A stretch of DNA of 64,000 bases, taken from Candidatus Sulfotelmatobacter sp. Its GTDB lineage: Bacteria > Acidobacteriota > Terriglobia > Terriglobales > Acidobacteriaceae. The stretch lies in the NCBI GenBank assembly GCA_030041475.1, contig JASHNU010000089.1:1-64000 (forward strand), read 5' to 3'. A program made the position numbers and the translations under genes. The notes under the pieces were generated by a model. The model was given only the letters and a program-made list of their open reading frames with translations. It was not told the DNA's origin and did not search any database. Shown here in pieces: positions 1-9,711 of the stretch (the first letter of the stretch is position 1; the number at the start of each line of letters is the position of its first letter).

Positions 1-137
1 GAGTAACGATGGTCAATCGGTGACTCAGGCCGGACTTTCCTCCGCGAAGCCGCGTCCCATCTCCCTTGCTGACGGCACGACGGAAGTCGTACCCTTCCGA
101 CGATTAGAAGCGGGGCTTCCTGTCAGGTTACTAGATT

Positions 138-641
138 CTAGCGCCCGACAGCACGCTGCCGCTGGTGGGTCGTTGCCGTATGAAGATGGCAAATGGCAAT
201 CGCGAGGGCATCGGAGGCGTCCAGCGGTTCGGGAGGGGCGGGAAGCTCGAGCAGCCGGGTCACCATGAGCTGCACCTGGTGCTTTTCCGCGCGTCCGTAG
301 CCCACTACCGACGATTTGATGGTCAGCGGCGAGTATTCGGAGACTTCCAGCCCGGCGGCTGCAGCGGCCAGCATGGCAACACCTCGAACCTGCCCCAGCT
401 TCAGCGCCGACTTCACGTTGAGGGCATAGAAGACGTCCTCGATGGCGACTTCATCGGGCTGGTACTCGGCGATTACCGCTCCCAGCTGCGTGTAGATGCG
501 TGAGAGGCGGCGAGGCAGAGCCTCGCGCGGGGAAAGCTTGATTGCACCGCAGCCAAGACAGCGAAGCTTGCCGGCAGGATGCATCTCGACTACGCCATAA
601 CCGGTATACTCTCCGCCGCAATCTACTCCCAGGACTCGCAT
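138..641 (-). CDS. ruvC: Holliday junction resolvase RuvC
   Basis: Endonuclease that resolves Holliday junctions together with RuvAB during recombination repair. The 167-residue protein has normal family length. It opens with the RNase-H-fold strand MRVLGVDCGG and carries the four acidic catalytic residues at the expected places: D7, E68 (in AIEDVF), D141 and D144 (in DASDALAIAICH). The ATG start gives the canonical N-terminus. No ruvA or ruvB is visible in the 137 bases downstream, so the rest of the ruv set would have to lie outside the window. It is divergent from the phosphofructokinase gene. The identification is firm. Confidence 0.96.
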   Translation of the reverse strand: MRVLGVDCGGEYTGYGVVEMHPAGKLRCLGCGAIKLSPREALPRRLSRIYTQLGAVIAEYQPDEVAIEDVFYALNVKSALKLGQVRGVAMLAAAAAGLEVSEYSPLTIKSSVVGYGRAEKHQVQLMVTRLLELPAPPEPLDASDALAIAICHLHTATTHQRQRAVGR

Positions 642-884
642 GTGAGTGCAGTGTATCGCGGAAAGGACCAGGATCCTAGCTCAACGGACAGGAACGCAAC
701 GCTCATCCTGCATGAATCTTGAAATGCCCGGATCAATTTCTGCTTCCCTTGTTTTGATGTTACCCTAGACGTTCCAGACGAGTCACACTGCTGTGCGAGT
801 CCCGATTCATACAGGCCTCGACGCAGAGTGCACTCCGGGGGCTTTCATACAGCATTTCCCGAGTTCCTGCCAAGGAGCACATTG

Positions 885-1955
885 ATGAAAATCGGCATGC
901 TAACGGGCGGAGGCGATTGCCCGGGTTTGAACGCGGTGATCCGCGCCGTGGTGCGTAAAGGATTCTTCCACTACCACGATGAATTTGTGGGCTTCCTCGA
1001 AGGGTGGCGTGGCCTGATCGACGATATGAGTATGTCCGTTGATCTGGACACCGTCAGTGGCATTCTGCCGCGCGGTGGAACAATCCTCCGCACCTCGCGA
1101 ACCAACCCCTCCAAGCGCACGGACGGCATCGACCGCTGCATCGCCACGCTGGGTAAGCACAAAGTGGAAGCACTGGTCGCGATTGGAGGCGATGACACAC
1201 TCTCGGTCGCGCAGAAGCTGCACGAAAAAGGAATCAAGGTGGTGGGCGTTCCCAAAACAATTGACAATGACCTCGGAGGCACCGATTACACCTTCGGATT
1301 CGACACTGCGTGCAACGTGGTGTGCGAGGCCATTGACCGCGTCCACACAACCGCCGAGGCGCACAACCGCGTAATGGTCGTCGAGGTCATGGGACGGGAT
1401 GCCGGCTGGATCGCGCTCTACAGCGGCATTGCCGGCGGTGCGGATGTGATCTTGATTCCCGAGCGGCCGTTCGATGTGGACAAGGTCGCGGAATCAATTC
1501 GCCAGCGGCACGAGCGCGGCCGTTATTTTTCGATTATTGTCGTCGCCGAGGGCGCTAAGTTTTCGTCGGACTCGGGGAACGGCGCTCCCATTCTGCAGGA
1601 TATGGGCAAGGACGAATTCGGTCACGCAAAGCTCGGCGGCATCGCCAACATTCTCGCGCGGGAGATCGAAAAACGCACCGGCTTTGAAACCCGCGCAGTG
1701 GTGCTGGGCCACATCCAGCGCGGGGGTTCGCCCAGCGCGTTTGACCGCGTGCTGGCGACGCGCTACGGTCTGGGCGCCATTGACATGGTGCATCGCAGCG
1801 AGTTCGGCTGTATGGCGGCGTTGCGCGCAAACAAGATCGTTTCCATCCCGCTGAAAGAGGCCATCGCCCGCAATCGCACCGTAGACGACGAAATGATTGA
1901 GATCGCCGAGGGATTGTTTGAAGAAGTCGGCGTGAAGGAAGCGGCAAGCAAGTAG
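885..1955 (+). CDS. pfkA: 6-phosphofructokinase, pyrophosphate-dependent type by signature
   Basis: Phosphorylates fructose 6-phosphate in glycolysis. The start at 885 is chosen over the in-frame codon at 828 because an AAGGAG ribosome site (872-877) lies 7 bases upstream and the protein then begins MKIGMLTGGGD, as in the family (356 residues). Counted from this start, GGDD puts Asp at 104 and PKTIDND puts Lys at 124 and the catalytic Asp at 127. In known PFKs, Gly104 goes with ATP use, while Asp104 plus Lys124 goes with pyrophosphate use. The enzyme is therefore inferred to use PPi and may run in both directions. PFK identity is certain; the phosphoryl donor is inferred from two residues. 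Confidence 0.95.
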   Translation: MKIGMLTGGGDCPGLNAVIRAVVRKGFFHYHDEFVGFLEGWRGLIDDMSMSVDLDTVSGILPRGGTILRTSRTNPSKRTDGIDRCIATLGKHKVEALVAIGGDDTLSVAQKLHEKGIKVVGVPKTIDNDLGGTDYTFGFDTACNVVCEAIDRVHTTAEAHNRVMVVEVMGRDAGWIALYSGIAGGADVILIPERPFDVDKVAESIRQRHERGRYFSIIVVAEGAKFSSDSGNGAPILQDMGKDEFGHAKLGGIANILAREIEKRTGFETRAVVLGHIQRGGSPSAFDRVLATRYGLGAIDMVHRSEFGCMAALRANKIVSIPLKEAIARNRTVDDEMIEIAEGLFEEVGVKEAASK

Positions 1956-1976
1956 CTACGGTACACTACACGCCGT

Positions 1977-2051
1977 GGCCACGGATCGTGGTTGGAAAGA
2001 TCATGGTTGGCAGCATCGTGGTTGGAAGTATCGTGGTTTTACGGATCGCGC
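1977..2051. repeat. Degenerate 15-bp tandem repeat, about five units
   Basis: Units begin TTGG and end ATCGTGG. The three central units are at 1992-2006, 2007-2021 and 2022-2036, flanked by weaker units. A 12-base perfect palindrome CCGTGGCCACGG (1973-1984) overlaps the left end, and CCACG-GAT-CGTGG (1979-1991) can form a small stem. The array lies between the pfkA stop and the first plausible start of the next gene. Read in the frame of that gene it would give a repetitive SWL-type peptide, which argues against it being translated. Confidence 0.75.
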
Positions 2052-2099
2052 TTTGACAAATCGTCGCCCGACGGCAGAATTCTTCGCCTCTCCTGCGCC

Positions 2100-3815
2100 G
2101 TGACTGCACCCATTCTGGAAGCGTTGCTGGTAACCGCCTGCGCAGCGTTGACCGTTCGTTCGCTACGAAAGCAGACCCCCGGACGCGAGCCTCCTGTCTT
2201 TCTACGGTCGGACGGCAGTCTCTCCCGACTTGCCCGCCGAAAGGCGCTGGCAGTCTTTCTCGTCGGCGCCGGCACACTGGCTCTTCGCGTAGCGATCATT
2301 CCGATCTGGAGTATTCCCCAGCCCGCCTGGCATGACGAATTCAGTTACCTGCTGGCCGCCGATACGTTTGCTCATGGCCGGCTGACCAATCCCACCCACC
2401 CGATGTGGATGCACTTCGAAAGCTTCCACATCATCCAGCATCCGACTTACATGTCCATGTATCCGCCCGGGCAAGGACTTATACTCGCGGCCGGCCAGTT
2501 GCTGGGAAATCCCTGGATTGGCGAACTGCTCATCACGGCGCTGATGTGCTCCGCCATTTGCTGGATGCTGCAGGCCTGGGTGCCGGCGCCCTGGGCGCTG
2601 CTGGGAGCTAGCCTGTCTGTATTGCGTGTGGGAATTTTGAGCTACTGGATGAACGGGTACTTCGGCACTTCTCTGCCGGCGCTGGGAGGCGTGCTGGTGC
2701 TGGGAGCGTTGCCGCGAATTCAGCGCAACGCTCGTGTGCGCGATGCGTTGCTGATGGGTCTCGGCCTGGCCATTCTGGCAAACACGCGGCCGTTTGAAGG
2801 TTTCGCATTCAGCCTGCCGGTCGCCGCCGTCCTTCTGGTTTGGATGATCTCGCAAAAGCGGCTGCCGGCTTCGGTCGTCGTCAGCCGCGCGCTTCTCCCA
2901 CTCGTCCTGCTTCTCGGCGTAACCGGCGCCGCAATGGGCTACTACTTCGGGCGCGTAACCGGGAATGCGCTTGTCATGCCCTACCAGGTTGACCGCCAAA
3001 CTTACGCCATCGCGCCATATTTTATATGGCAAAAGCCGCGGCCGGAGCCGGTTTATCACCATGCCGAGATGCGCGACTTCTACGTCAACTACGAATTGAA
3101 AGATTATCAGTCAGAGATGAGCCTGCTCGGGTTCGTGCAACATGTCGGCCGCAAGCTCCGCGATCTCTGGTCATTTTATGTAGGGCCCGTTTTCACGTTG
3201 CCCATGCTCGCCTTACCTTGCCTCTTTCGCGATCGAAAGATGCGAGTGCCGCTTATCATCGGCGGCGCAGTCGCCGTCGGATCGTTGATCGAGGTCTGGA
3301 CTCTGGCGCACTATCTCGCTCCGGCTTTCGGGCTGTTCATTCTCTTTCTGGTCCAATGCATGCGGCATCTGCGCCTGTGGCGATGGCGCGGACAGCCGAT
3401 TGGATACGGCCTGGCGCGAGCGGTACCTCTGGTCTGCGCCGCCATGATCGTTCTGCGAGTGTCAGCGGTCGCCGCCGGCATCAGGATCGAACCGCTCGGC
3501 TCGCGGGGAGTATCGCCTAGAGCCGTAGTGCAGCGCGAACTCGAAGCCATGCCCGGCGAGCAACTCGTGATCGTGCACTACGGCCCGGGACACATTCCGC
3601 ATGAAGACTGGGTGTATAACAAGGCCGACATTGATGACGCGAAAGTTGTCTGGGCGCGGGATATGGGTGCGGACGGCAACAAGGAATTGCTGGCTTATTT
3701 CAAGGATCGCCAACCATGGCTCGTCTATCCCGACGAGCATCCCGCCCGGGTGGAGCACTACCTGCCAACTCCGGAAAAGACCGGGTTCCCTATGGCGGCT
3801 CCTTCCGTTCCTTGA
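2100..3815 (+). CDS. Multi-pass membrane protein, GT39/PMT-like glycosyltransferase
   Basis: About 571 residues from an in-frame GTG at 2100. A TTG at 1992 would start inside a tandem repeat and is less likely. The protein has about ten hydrophobic segments and an acidic pair after the first one ([18 protein letters not shown]), the position of the DE motif in lipid-linked-sugar-dependent GT-C glycosyltransferases. This is followed by [16 protein letters not shown]. The C-terminal 130 residues look soluble. It would act in the inner membrane, moving a sugar from a polyprenyl-phosphate donor; the acceptor is unknown. The stop overlaps the start of the next membrane gene (TGATG), so the two are translationally coupled. 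The superfamily is likely; the substrate cannot be told. Confidence 0.65.
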   Translation: MTAPILEALLVTACAALTVRSLRKQTPGREPPVFLRSDGSLSRLARRKALAVFLVGAGTLALRVAIIPIWSIPQPAWHDEFSYLLAADTFAHGRLTNPTHPMWMHFESFHIIQHPTYMSMYPPGQGLILAAGQLLGNPWIGELLITALMCSAICWMLQAWVPAPWALLGASLSVLRVGILSYWMNGYFGTSLPALGGVLVLGALPRIQRNARVRDALLMGLGLAILANTRPFEGFAFSLPVAAVLLVWMISQKRLPASVVVSRALLPLVLLLGVTGAAMGYYFGRVTGNALVMPYQVDRQTYAIAPYFIWQKPRPEPVYHHAEMRDFYVNYELKDYQSEMSLLGFVQHVGRKLRDLWSFYVGPVFTLPMLALPCLFRDRKMRVPLIIGGAVAVGSLIEVWTLAHYLAPAFGLFILFLVQCMRHLRLWRWRGQPIGYGLARAVPLVCAAMIVLRVSAVAAGIRIEPLGSRGVSPRAVVQRELEAMPGEQLVIVHYGPGHIPHEDWVYNKADIDDAKVVWARDMGADGNKELLAYFKDRQPWLVYPDEHPARVEHYLPTPEKTGFPMAAPSVP

Positions 3816-5119
3816 TGTCGCCGTTACCATCTATGGTGATTGAATCGAAACCGCGCAGTTGGCTGACCGCCAAACGCCTCGCCGCGCATGGGACGACTCT
3901 GGCTGCATGCCTGTGGTTGCTGTATGCGTGGACGCTTGCCACTCCCGGCCTGCGCGATCGCAACGGCAATCTCAAGGGAACTGATTTTCTGCACTTTTAC
4001 ACGCTGGGGGCTCTGGCGATCGAGCATCGCGGCGCTGACTTGTACGACATGAATGCGCAGGCCGCTTTGGCCGCGCAGCGCGTCCCGCAGGCTATGGGCA
4101 TTCGCTACTTGCCGCTCTATCCGCCGCATGTCTCGCTTCTCTTCGCGCCGCTGGCACTTTTTCCCTATCCTGCGGCGCTGGCGCTGTGGTGGAGCTACAC
4201 CGCACTGGTCTATGGCATCTGCTGTTACAGCGTGTGGCTGGCGTGTCTGCGGCTGCGCAAATACGGCCGACTGGCGGCCATTCTCGCGATCGCCCTTCCA
4301 GCGTTCTTTCATTTGATCGCCTGGGGACAAACTTCGGCCTTGGCATTGGCGTGCTTCACTGTGATGTTCTTCCTTCTGCGCGAGCAGCGCGAATTTGCCG
4401 CCGGACTCGTGCTGGGCTGCCTGATTTTCAAGCCGCAGCTGGGGTTGGCCGCCGCCGTCATTTTCGTCGGCATCGGCGCGTGGAGAGTCGTGGCCGGGGC
4501 GGCGCTCTCAGCAGCACTGCAACTCTCGGCGGGAGTCGTCTATTACGGCGTGGACCCGCTGCGTCGCTGGCTCGAGCTGCTGCGGAATGCTGGCGCCGTC
4601 ATGCCGTTGCTCGAGCCCAAGCCCTACCAGACGCATTGCCTGCGGACGTTCTGGTCGATGCTGATACCGTGGCCGCAGCTTGCCCTGCTCCTGTACGTCC
4701 TAAGCGCGATTACGGTGCTCGGGCTAACGATTGCCTGCTGGAGGACGTCGGCTTCAGCGCCACTGTCTCTCCGCTATTCGGTGCTGCTTCTTGCCACGGC
4801 GCTCGTGGCGCCACATTTGACCGTCTACGATCTCGTGATTCTGGCCCCGGCGTTTCTGTTGTTGGCAGACTGGCTGTTGGGGCGGCTGTCCAATTCTTCA
4901 ACCCGTTGGCTAGGAACCGTTCTGTATCTGATCTACGCACTGCCGCTAATTGGGCCGTTTGCACGGTGGACACACGTGCAGTTGTCGGTCATCGCGATGG
5001 CTGCCGCTTTGTACCTGATCCTGCAGATGTGCCGCCCGGCAGGGTCAGAAATCAGCGGCCGAACAGAAACGTCAGCGCCTCGGGAAAGCGCCGCGCCCAC
5101 GCCGACTCGTGATGGGTAG
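3815..5119 (+). CDS. DUF2029 / GT87-like membrane glycosyltransferase
   Basis: The start at 3815 overlaps the upstream stop as TGATG; the frame is open further upstream but inside the previous gene. The 434-residue protein is mostly membrane helices. It shows the usual GT87 hallmarks: an early GTDFLHFYTLGALAI segment followed by GADLYD, then YPPHVSLLFAPLALFPYPAAL. Known GT87 members are polyprenyl-phosphomannose-dependent mannosyltransferases of mycobacteria; here only the GT-C fold is supported. Coupling to the preceding GT39-like gene suggests they modify the same product. The last 68 bases overlap the 3' end of the convergent esterase gene. Confidence 0.75.
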   Translation: MSPLPSMVIESKPRSWLTAKRLAAHGTTLAACLWLLYAWTLATPGLRDRNGNLKGTDFLHFYTLGALAIEHRGADLYDMNAQAALAAQRVPQAMGIRYLPLYPPHVSLLFAPLALFPYPAALALWWSYTALVYGICCYSVWLACLRLRKYGRLAAILAIALPAFFHLIAWGQTSALALACFTVMFFLLREQREFAAGLVLGCLIFKPQLGLAAAVIFVGIGAWRVVAGAALSAALQLSAGVVYYGVDPLRRWLELLRNAGAVMPLLEPKPYQTHCLRTFWSMLIPWPQLALLLYVLSAITVLGLTIACWRTSASAPLSLRYSVLLLATALVAPHLTVYDLVILAPAFLLLADWLLGRLSNSSTRWLGTVLYLIYALPLIGPFARWTHVQLSVIAMAAALYLILQMCRPAGSEISGRTETSAPRESAAPTPTRDG

Positions 5120-5906
5120 CACCGTCTTCAATGACCAGCCGCAATCGTCCCTCGTCGAGTCCGCGGTGGCGCAGAATTCCAGCAAGTTCGCGGACATCGT
5201 CAACCACGCTCTGATTGCGATCGTTGCGCCCAGCCTCAGCCGTGCCGACGCCCAAAAAAACTCGCGCCGGCCAGCGCTGGACCCTGCGGCTTTCCTTGAT
5301 CGCCTGCCGGTTCGACGCCCACAGCGACGGGCTCTCAAGGAGAAGCCGGCCGAAGATTCCCGGGCGCACGCTCACCGTATAAAGCGCGATTAGTGCGCCG
5401 AGAGACGAACCGCCCAAGCCGGCGTTTTCCGGCCCGGCAGCCACGCGGTAGTTCCGAGCCACAAACGGCATGACTTCCTGGGTCAAGAATTTTGGATATC
5501 GATTGCCCTGCGCCCGCAAAGTGATGGGGTGCAGCGAGCGGTGTGGCATGTATTCCCGGATGCGGTCTTTGCCGGCGTTGTCGAGGCCAACGATGATCAT
5601 CGCAGGAATGGTTCCCGCGCGGATCAGACGGTCCGCAGTCTCATCCACTTGCCACTCGACGTGAGTAAATGATGTCGCGGCCTCAAACAGGTTCTGGCCG
5701 TCGTTCAGATACAGCACCGGATAACGCCGCGCGCTGTTCGCTGTGTCGTCATAGCCTGGCGGCAGCCAAACGCGCAGGTAACGGCTGTTGCGGAAAATCC
5801 GGCTGCGAAATTGGTGAAGGCGCAAGTCCCCCGTCGCCGACTGTGCGGCGATAAATGGCGCCATGGCCTGGACCGGAACATTTTCAGTTCTCTGGATTTC
5901 TTCCAT
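5052..5906 (-). CDS. Alpha/beta-hydrolase esterase, enterochelin-esterase-like (COG2819 type)
   Basis: A 284-residue protein. After an all-beta N-terminal part (RSRIFRNSRYLRVWLPPGYDD) comes the hydrolase core with YPVLYLNDGQNLF. The nucleophile elbow is GGSSLG with the Ser at residue 168, and a C-terminal His sits in DGATHHESAW (265/266). The family includes Fes-like esterases and uncharacterised serine esterases; the substrate cannot be told from sequence. No signal peptide is seen, so it is probably cytoplasmic. It converges with and overlaps the GT87-like gene by 68 bases, an unusually long tail-to-tail overlap in which both reading frames look genuine. Confidence 0.85.
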   Translation of the reverse strand: MEEIQRTENVPVQAMAPFIAAQSATGDLRLHQFRSRIFRNSRYLRVWLPPGYDDTANSARRYPVLYLNDGQNLFEAATSFTHVEWQVDETADRLIRAGTIPAMIIVGLDNAGKDRIREYMPHRSLHPITLRAQGNRYPKFLTQEVMPFVARNYRVAAGPENAGLGGSSLGALIALYTVSVRPGIFGRLLLESPSLWASNRQAIKESRRVQRWPARVFLGVGTAEAGRNDRNQSVVDDVRELAGILRHRGLDEGRLRLVIEDGATHHESAWARRFPEALTFLFGR

Positions 5907-6005
5907 CAGGAAAAGGTCTTAACAGAATACAACGGTGGGCTGTGGAACGGACGACAGCCCTCACGCCGGGCCGACCAGATTCAGCGCAGATTTGTCGCAC
6001 TGCCC

Positions 6006-6473
6006 TCACGCCCTGGCCGATTTCACCTTCACGGCGACAGCGAGCAAGCTGATGGCCGCAATCAGCCCTAGCGAGATCAGGCACAAGATGCACCACGTCG
6101 TCAGAACATAGGCCTCGATGTAAGTCAGATACAGAGCAAAGGCCAGTCCGACAAATGCCCCGCATAGCAGCCAGTTTGGCGTCTCCGGGCGCGATCGCCA
6201 CCGCGTTGCCAACATAAGTAGCGCGATGTATCCGACGACGCCGATGCCTGCTACTGGAATTCCGATGATGCTCGAGTACTCGCTCCTGTTGACGATGTCG
6301 CAGCTGAACTTCTGGCTGAAGTCGCAAAATTCCGTCGCCGACTTAGCGTAATGGCGTTGCAATGACACCGCAGACACAATTAAACCAGCCGGGGAAAGAG
6401 CAGCAATTAGGGCAAAGAGAATTCGATTGGAATGCACACGAGTTTCAGCACTTGTAACTCCGGAATCGCTCAC
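6006..6473 (-). CDS. Vitamin K epoxide reductase (VKOR) family protein
   Basis: Inner-membrane quinone-linked oxidase that re-oxidises a thioredoxin-like disulfide-forming partner, the functional counterpart of DsbB. The start is the GTG at 6473, overlapping the upstream stop as GTGA; the frame is open to 6731 but only as a shadow of the upstream gene. The 155 residues contain four membrane helices, the periplasmic loop cysteines C50 and C58 (EFCDFSQKFSCDIV) and the active-site CILC (C128, C131). The four-cysteine pattern matches bacterial VKOR. Translational coupling to the thioredoxin-like gene supports a working pair. Confidence 0.9.
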   Translation of the reverse strand: MSDSGVTSAETRVHSNRILFALIAALSPAGLIVSAVSLQRHYAKSATEFCDFSQKFSCDIVNRSEYSSIIGIPVAGIGVVGYIALLMLATRWRSRPETPNWLLCGAFVGLAFALYLTYIEAYVLTTWCILCLISLGLIAAISLLAVAVKVKSARA

Positions 6474-6889
6474 GGCAGGCTGCACCCGGTCTTGTCGCTT
6501 AGGGTGTCCATGTCCAGGATTCCTTCTTTTGGCGGGTCCACACCAAACTGCCAACTCGGGAACAGTTTGACTCCGGCCATCTTGCAAGCGGGCGCAAGCT
6601 CCTTTGAGTCCTTGATGGCGCACTCCACGTAGGCCACGTAACGGAACGAGGCGCCAAACTTTTCTTTCTGCTCGGCGCAGTGCGGGCACCAGTAGAGCCC
6701 GTACATTTTGGCTCCTCTGGCCGTCAGACACTGGGCAAAGGCGTCGTACTTGTGATTCTTGTGATACCAGCCGAGAACGTATGCCCCGGCAAGCAGAATC
6801 ACGATCCCGCCCCAGGTGAGATGTTTCTTCACCCTCCCATCGTTTGCGCCTTCGCGCTCCGCTTGCCGTTTTCTGCGCTCTTCTGACAT
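6470..6889 (-). CDS. Membrane-anchored thioredoxin-like protein, VKOR partner
   Basis: A 139-residue protein with a charged N-terminus, one membrane helix (about residues 25-42) and a periplasmic thioredoxin-like domain. Its redox motif is WCPHC (C68, C71), followed by a short version of the fold with KLFPSWQF near the expected cis-proline position. Four more cysteines (C54, C90, C102, C136) are present. The layout resembles the thioredoxin-like domain fused to VKOR in cyanobacteria; here the two are separate but overlap by four bases. Its inferred job is to pass disulfides to secreted proteins and be re-oxidised by the VKOR downstream. Confidence 0.88.
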   Translation of the reverse strand: MSEERRKRQAEREGANDGRVKKHLTWGGIVILLAGAYVLGWYHKNHKYDAFAQCLTARGAKMYGLYWCPHCAEQKEKFGASFRYVAYVECAIKDSKELAPACKMAGVKLFPSWQFGVDPPKEGILDMDTLSDKTGCSLP

Positions 6890-6938
6890 CGCATTTCCTT
6901 ATATCACGGCCGAAGCCCTGACCTTCCCCTCACGCTGA

Positions 6939-7877
6939 TTACGCCACGACGTTAAGCGCGCCGGGCAACACATCCAGTTGTTCGCAGTGCAGCGTGAGGA
7001 CTTCGCCGTCGATCATCACATCGACGGGACTATGGAGCTTGAATTCAACGCGCCGCACGGCCTTGCGCTCCGCAAGCGGATGGTTGATATGCGTGCCGTC
7101 GTAGAGTGTTGGCAAATTGCGAATCAGTCCCAGTCGCCCGATGGGTCCCCATCGCACGTATTCGATCATGCCGTCATCGATCTCCGCCCTCGGCGCAATC
7201 ATCATTGAGCCACCGGTAAACTTGCTGTTGTTGAAAGTGAGAAACAGGCAGCGGCGTTCGTCGAAAGCAGCATCGCCTTCGACCCGCAGTGGAAACGCGC
7301 GGCGGTTGAAGCGCGCAAGAGTCAGGAAAATCGAACTGAAGTAGCCAAATTCTCCCCAGGTGCTGAAGCGCCGCGCGCGCAGTGTGGCCACGTCGGCCGC
7401 GAATCCCATGCTCAACAGATTGATGTAATGGAGAATGCCGCCACGGTGACGCAGCCGCAGCACATCGGAGACTCGGCGGCGATTGGCCAGCAGTGACTCG
7501 ATCGCGTACTCGACCCCACGATCACTGAAATCGCGCAGAAAAGAGTTCCCCGTGCCGAGTGGCAAAAATGCGAGAGTCGGCCGCTCGCCGCCGGTTACCG
7601 ATAGATCGGTCGCCAACGGAAACAGCCCGTTCACGATTTCGTAGGCGGTACCATCACCGCCCGCTGCGATGAAGTTGCGAGTGCCACGCACATAAGCGTC
7701 GCGGACGATTTCCCTGGCTTGGCCGGCAGCGCGGGTTTCAACAACCTCGACCATGACGCCGCCTGCCCGCAAGCGTTCGAGCGCGGGATTCAGCAGCTTG
7801 AGGCCGCGCCCGCCCCCCGCCGCCGGATTGACGATCGCAAGATAGGTTTGCCCCAAGGTTTGCGAGATCCCGCTCAA
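6939..7877 (-). CDS. Diacylglycerol kinase-family lipid kinase (YegS/BmrU type)
   Basis: A 312-residue ATP-dependent lipid kinase. It shows the N-terminal NPAAGGGRG motif, the nucleotide-binding GGDGT at residues 73-77, and PLGTGNSFLRDF at 106-117, followed by the beta-sandwich domain ending in the usual EVLTLHCEQLDVLPGALNVVA-type tail. Members phosphorylate diacylglycerol, phosphatidylglycerol or sphingoid/ceramide lipids; the substrate is open. It lies 12 bases downstream of the acyl-AMP ligase and is the last gene of the lipid operon, which suggests it phosphorylates that pathway's lipid product or intermediate. Confidence 0.9.
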   Translation of the reverse strand: MSGISQTLGQTYLAIVNPAAGGGRGLKLLNPALERLRAGGVMVEVVETRAAGQAREIVRDAYVRGTRNFIAAGGDGTAYEIVNGLFPLATDLSVTGGERPTLAFLPLGTGNSFLRDFSDRGVEYAIESLLANRRRVSDVLRLRHRGGILHYINLLSMGFAADVATLRARRFSTWGEFGYFSSIFLTLARFNRRAFPLRVEGDAAFDERRCLFLTFNNSKFTGGSMMIAPRAEIDDGMIEYVRWGPIGRLGLIRNLPTLYDGTHINHPLAERKAVRRVEFKLHSPVDVMIDGEVLTLHCEQLDVLPGALNVVA

Positions 7878-7889
7878 GCTTCAGCCGTG

Positions 7890-9599
7890 TCACAACCCCA
7901 CGATTGCACCGCGTTCCGCCGATTTACCAATTTCTTCGCCCAGCACCTGCCGCTTCACTTTCATCGAAGCGGTTCGCGGAAAGTCCCTGTCCCAGATCAA
8001 ATAACCGCCCACGCGCTTGAAATCGGGTAGGCGCCGGTTACGCGCGGAAATTTCCTCCAGCAGTGTCGCATCAAAGTGCTGGTTCTGCTCGAGCCGCAGC
8101 ACCAACACCAGAATCTCACCGCCGAGTTCCTTCCGTGGCCAGATGTAATTTGCCGCGAACACGCAATGCTCCTTCACCGGCAGGCCGTCGAATACGTTTT
8201 CAATGTCCTCTGGGTAAATGTTCTTCCCGCCCTCAGTGACCACCATGTTCTTTTTGCGGCCAAACAGCTGCAAATGTCCATTTCCGTCGAAACGGCCCAG
8301 ATCGCCCGTCAGCAGCCAGCCATCGACGATCGTCTCCAGTGTCAGTTCTGGATCATCGAGATAGTGCGACATCACAGTAGCGCTGCGCGCAGCGACTTCT
8401 CCGATCCCGTCAGCGTCCGGGTTAAGGATGCGCAGTTCGACTCCAGGCAGCGGCTTGCCGACGGTATCGGCACGAAACGGTTTAAGATCGTTGAGCGTAA
8501 GCGCGGTGCCCGCCTCGGTCAGGCCGTATCCGTTGACCACAGGGATGCCGAGATCGTAGAAGAATTGCATGGTCGAGGGCTCCATGAACGCCCCTCCAGT
8601 GATCAAGGCCAGCAACTCGCCGCCGAATGCGCGATGCACGCTGCCGAGCAGCATGCGGCTGAGCTTCACTTTCGGCCGGCGCCGCGTCAGCAACTTGTTG
8701 GTGGCGATCATCGTGTTGAGAAATGCCCGCTTCCACGACGGCAGTTCATCGAACTTAACGCGCAGGCCGCGCTCCAGATTCTTCACAATCATCGGCACCA
8801 GAGAAACGTAGGTGATGCGGTAACGCACGAAAGCGTCGCGCACGAACTCCGGACGCAACGTACGCAGATGCACCACGCAGGCTCCGCACACGAACGGCCC
8901 GATGAAGCCCACCATAAAATCGATCGCGTGGTTAGTCGGGAGAATACTCAGATAACGCACACCCGGCCAGAATGGATACCACGCCGTGAGCGCGCGGCAT
9001 TGCTCGAGATAGTTCTCGTGAGTCAGGACGCAGCCCTTCGGACGGCCGCCCGTACCCGAAGAATACACAATGCAGGCAGTGTCCTCCCGCTGCCGCAGAA
9101 CGAAGTCTGGGGCCCCTTTGCGTCGGAAGTCTTCCCAGCGGAATGCGCCGGCCAAATCCGCGCCCAGCGGAGCCTCGGTAACCAGGACGATTCGGGTGCC
9201 GATCTTTTGAAAGTCCGGCGACTGCATGATCGCCCGCCACAGGTGATATTCGACGATGAGGATCTTCGCCTTGGAGTGCGCCAGCAGTTGCAGATGTTCA
9301 ATCGCGCTGAGTTTGTAGTCCAGCGGCACCAGGACGCCGCCGCAATAAAAAATGGCATACGCGGAAATCAGCCACTTCGACTGATTCGTCATGATGATCG
9401 CGGCGCGATCGCCGGCATCGAAATCCGCATCCTCAAGCGCGCGAGCCAGCGGCAATGCAATTTCTTTGAAATCGGAATATGTCAGGCGGACCTTTTCGCG
9501 GTCGCGATCGGCCTCGATCAGGCACACTTCCGAGGAAAAACGGTCCAGTGCATCGCGCAATGCTGCGCCCAAGCATGCGTACGAGCGGAGATCGAGCAT
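7890..9599 (-). CDS. AMP-forming acyl-CoA/acyl-ACP ligase (operon copy 2)
   Basis: A 569-residue ANL-superfamily enzyme that activates a carboxylate as an acyl adenylate and hands it to CoA or to a carrier protein. Motifs in order: phosphate loop [18 protein letters not shown], the A5 motif [14 protein letters not shown], the hinge region [20 protein letters not shown] followed by [20 protein letters not shown], and a C-terminal lysine in [11 protein letters not shown]. The usual Gly before that catalytic Lys is Met here. It resembles long-chain fatty acid ligases. The neighbouring acyl carrier protein gene, 112 bases upstream, is a natural acceptor. Which carrier is used is inferred, not shown. 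Confidence 0.88.
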   Translation of the reverse strand: MLDLRSYACLGAALRDALDRFSSEVCLIEADRDREKVRLTYSDFKEIALPLARALEDADFDAGDRAAIIMTNQSKWLISAYAIFYCGGVLVPLDYKLSAIEHLQLLAHSKAKILIVEYHLWRAIMQSPDFQKIGTRIVLVTEAPLGADLAGAFRWEDFRRKGAPDFVLRQREDTACIVYSSGTGGRPKGCVLTHENYLEQCRALTAWYPFWPGVRYLSILPTNHAIDFMVGFIGPFVCGACVVHLRTLRPEFVRDAFVRYRITYVSLVPMIVKNLERGLRVKFDELPSWKRAFLNTMIATNKLLTRRRPKVKLSRMLLGSVHRAFGGELLALITGGAFMEPSTMQFFYDLGIPVVNGYGLTEAGTALTLNDLKPFRADTVGKPLPGVELRILNPDADGIGEVAARSATVMSHYLDDPELTLETIVDGWLLTGDLGRFDGNGHLQLFGRKKNMVVTEGGKNIYPEDIENVFDGLPVKEHCVFAANYIWPRKELGGEILVLVLRLEQNQHFDATLLEEISARNRRLPDFKRVGGYLIWDRDFPRTASMKVKRQVLGEEIGKSAERGAIVGL

Positions 9600-9711
9600 A
9601 TAAAGATGCCGACTTCAGATTGTAGATTGCGGCCTGAGTAAACCAGAGTCAGCCTTCGAGGGATGTTCCTCGGCAATCAACAATCGAGAATCAGTAATTA
9701 ACCAGAATTCT

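Noticed and set aside
8076-9641. Plus-strand open frame of about 521 codons
   Set aside because: Antisense to the acyl-AMP ligase at 7890-9599, which has a full set of family motifs; the antisense product has none.
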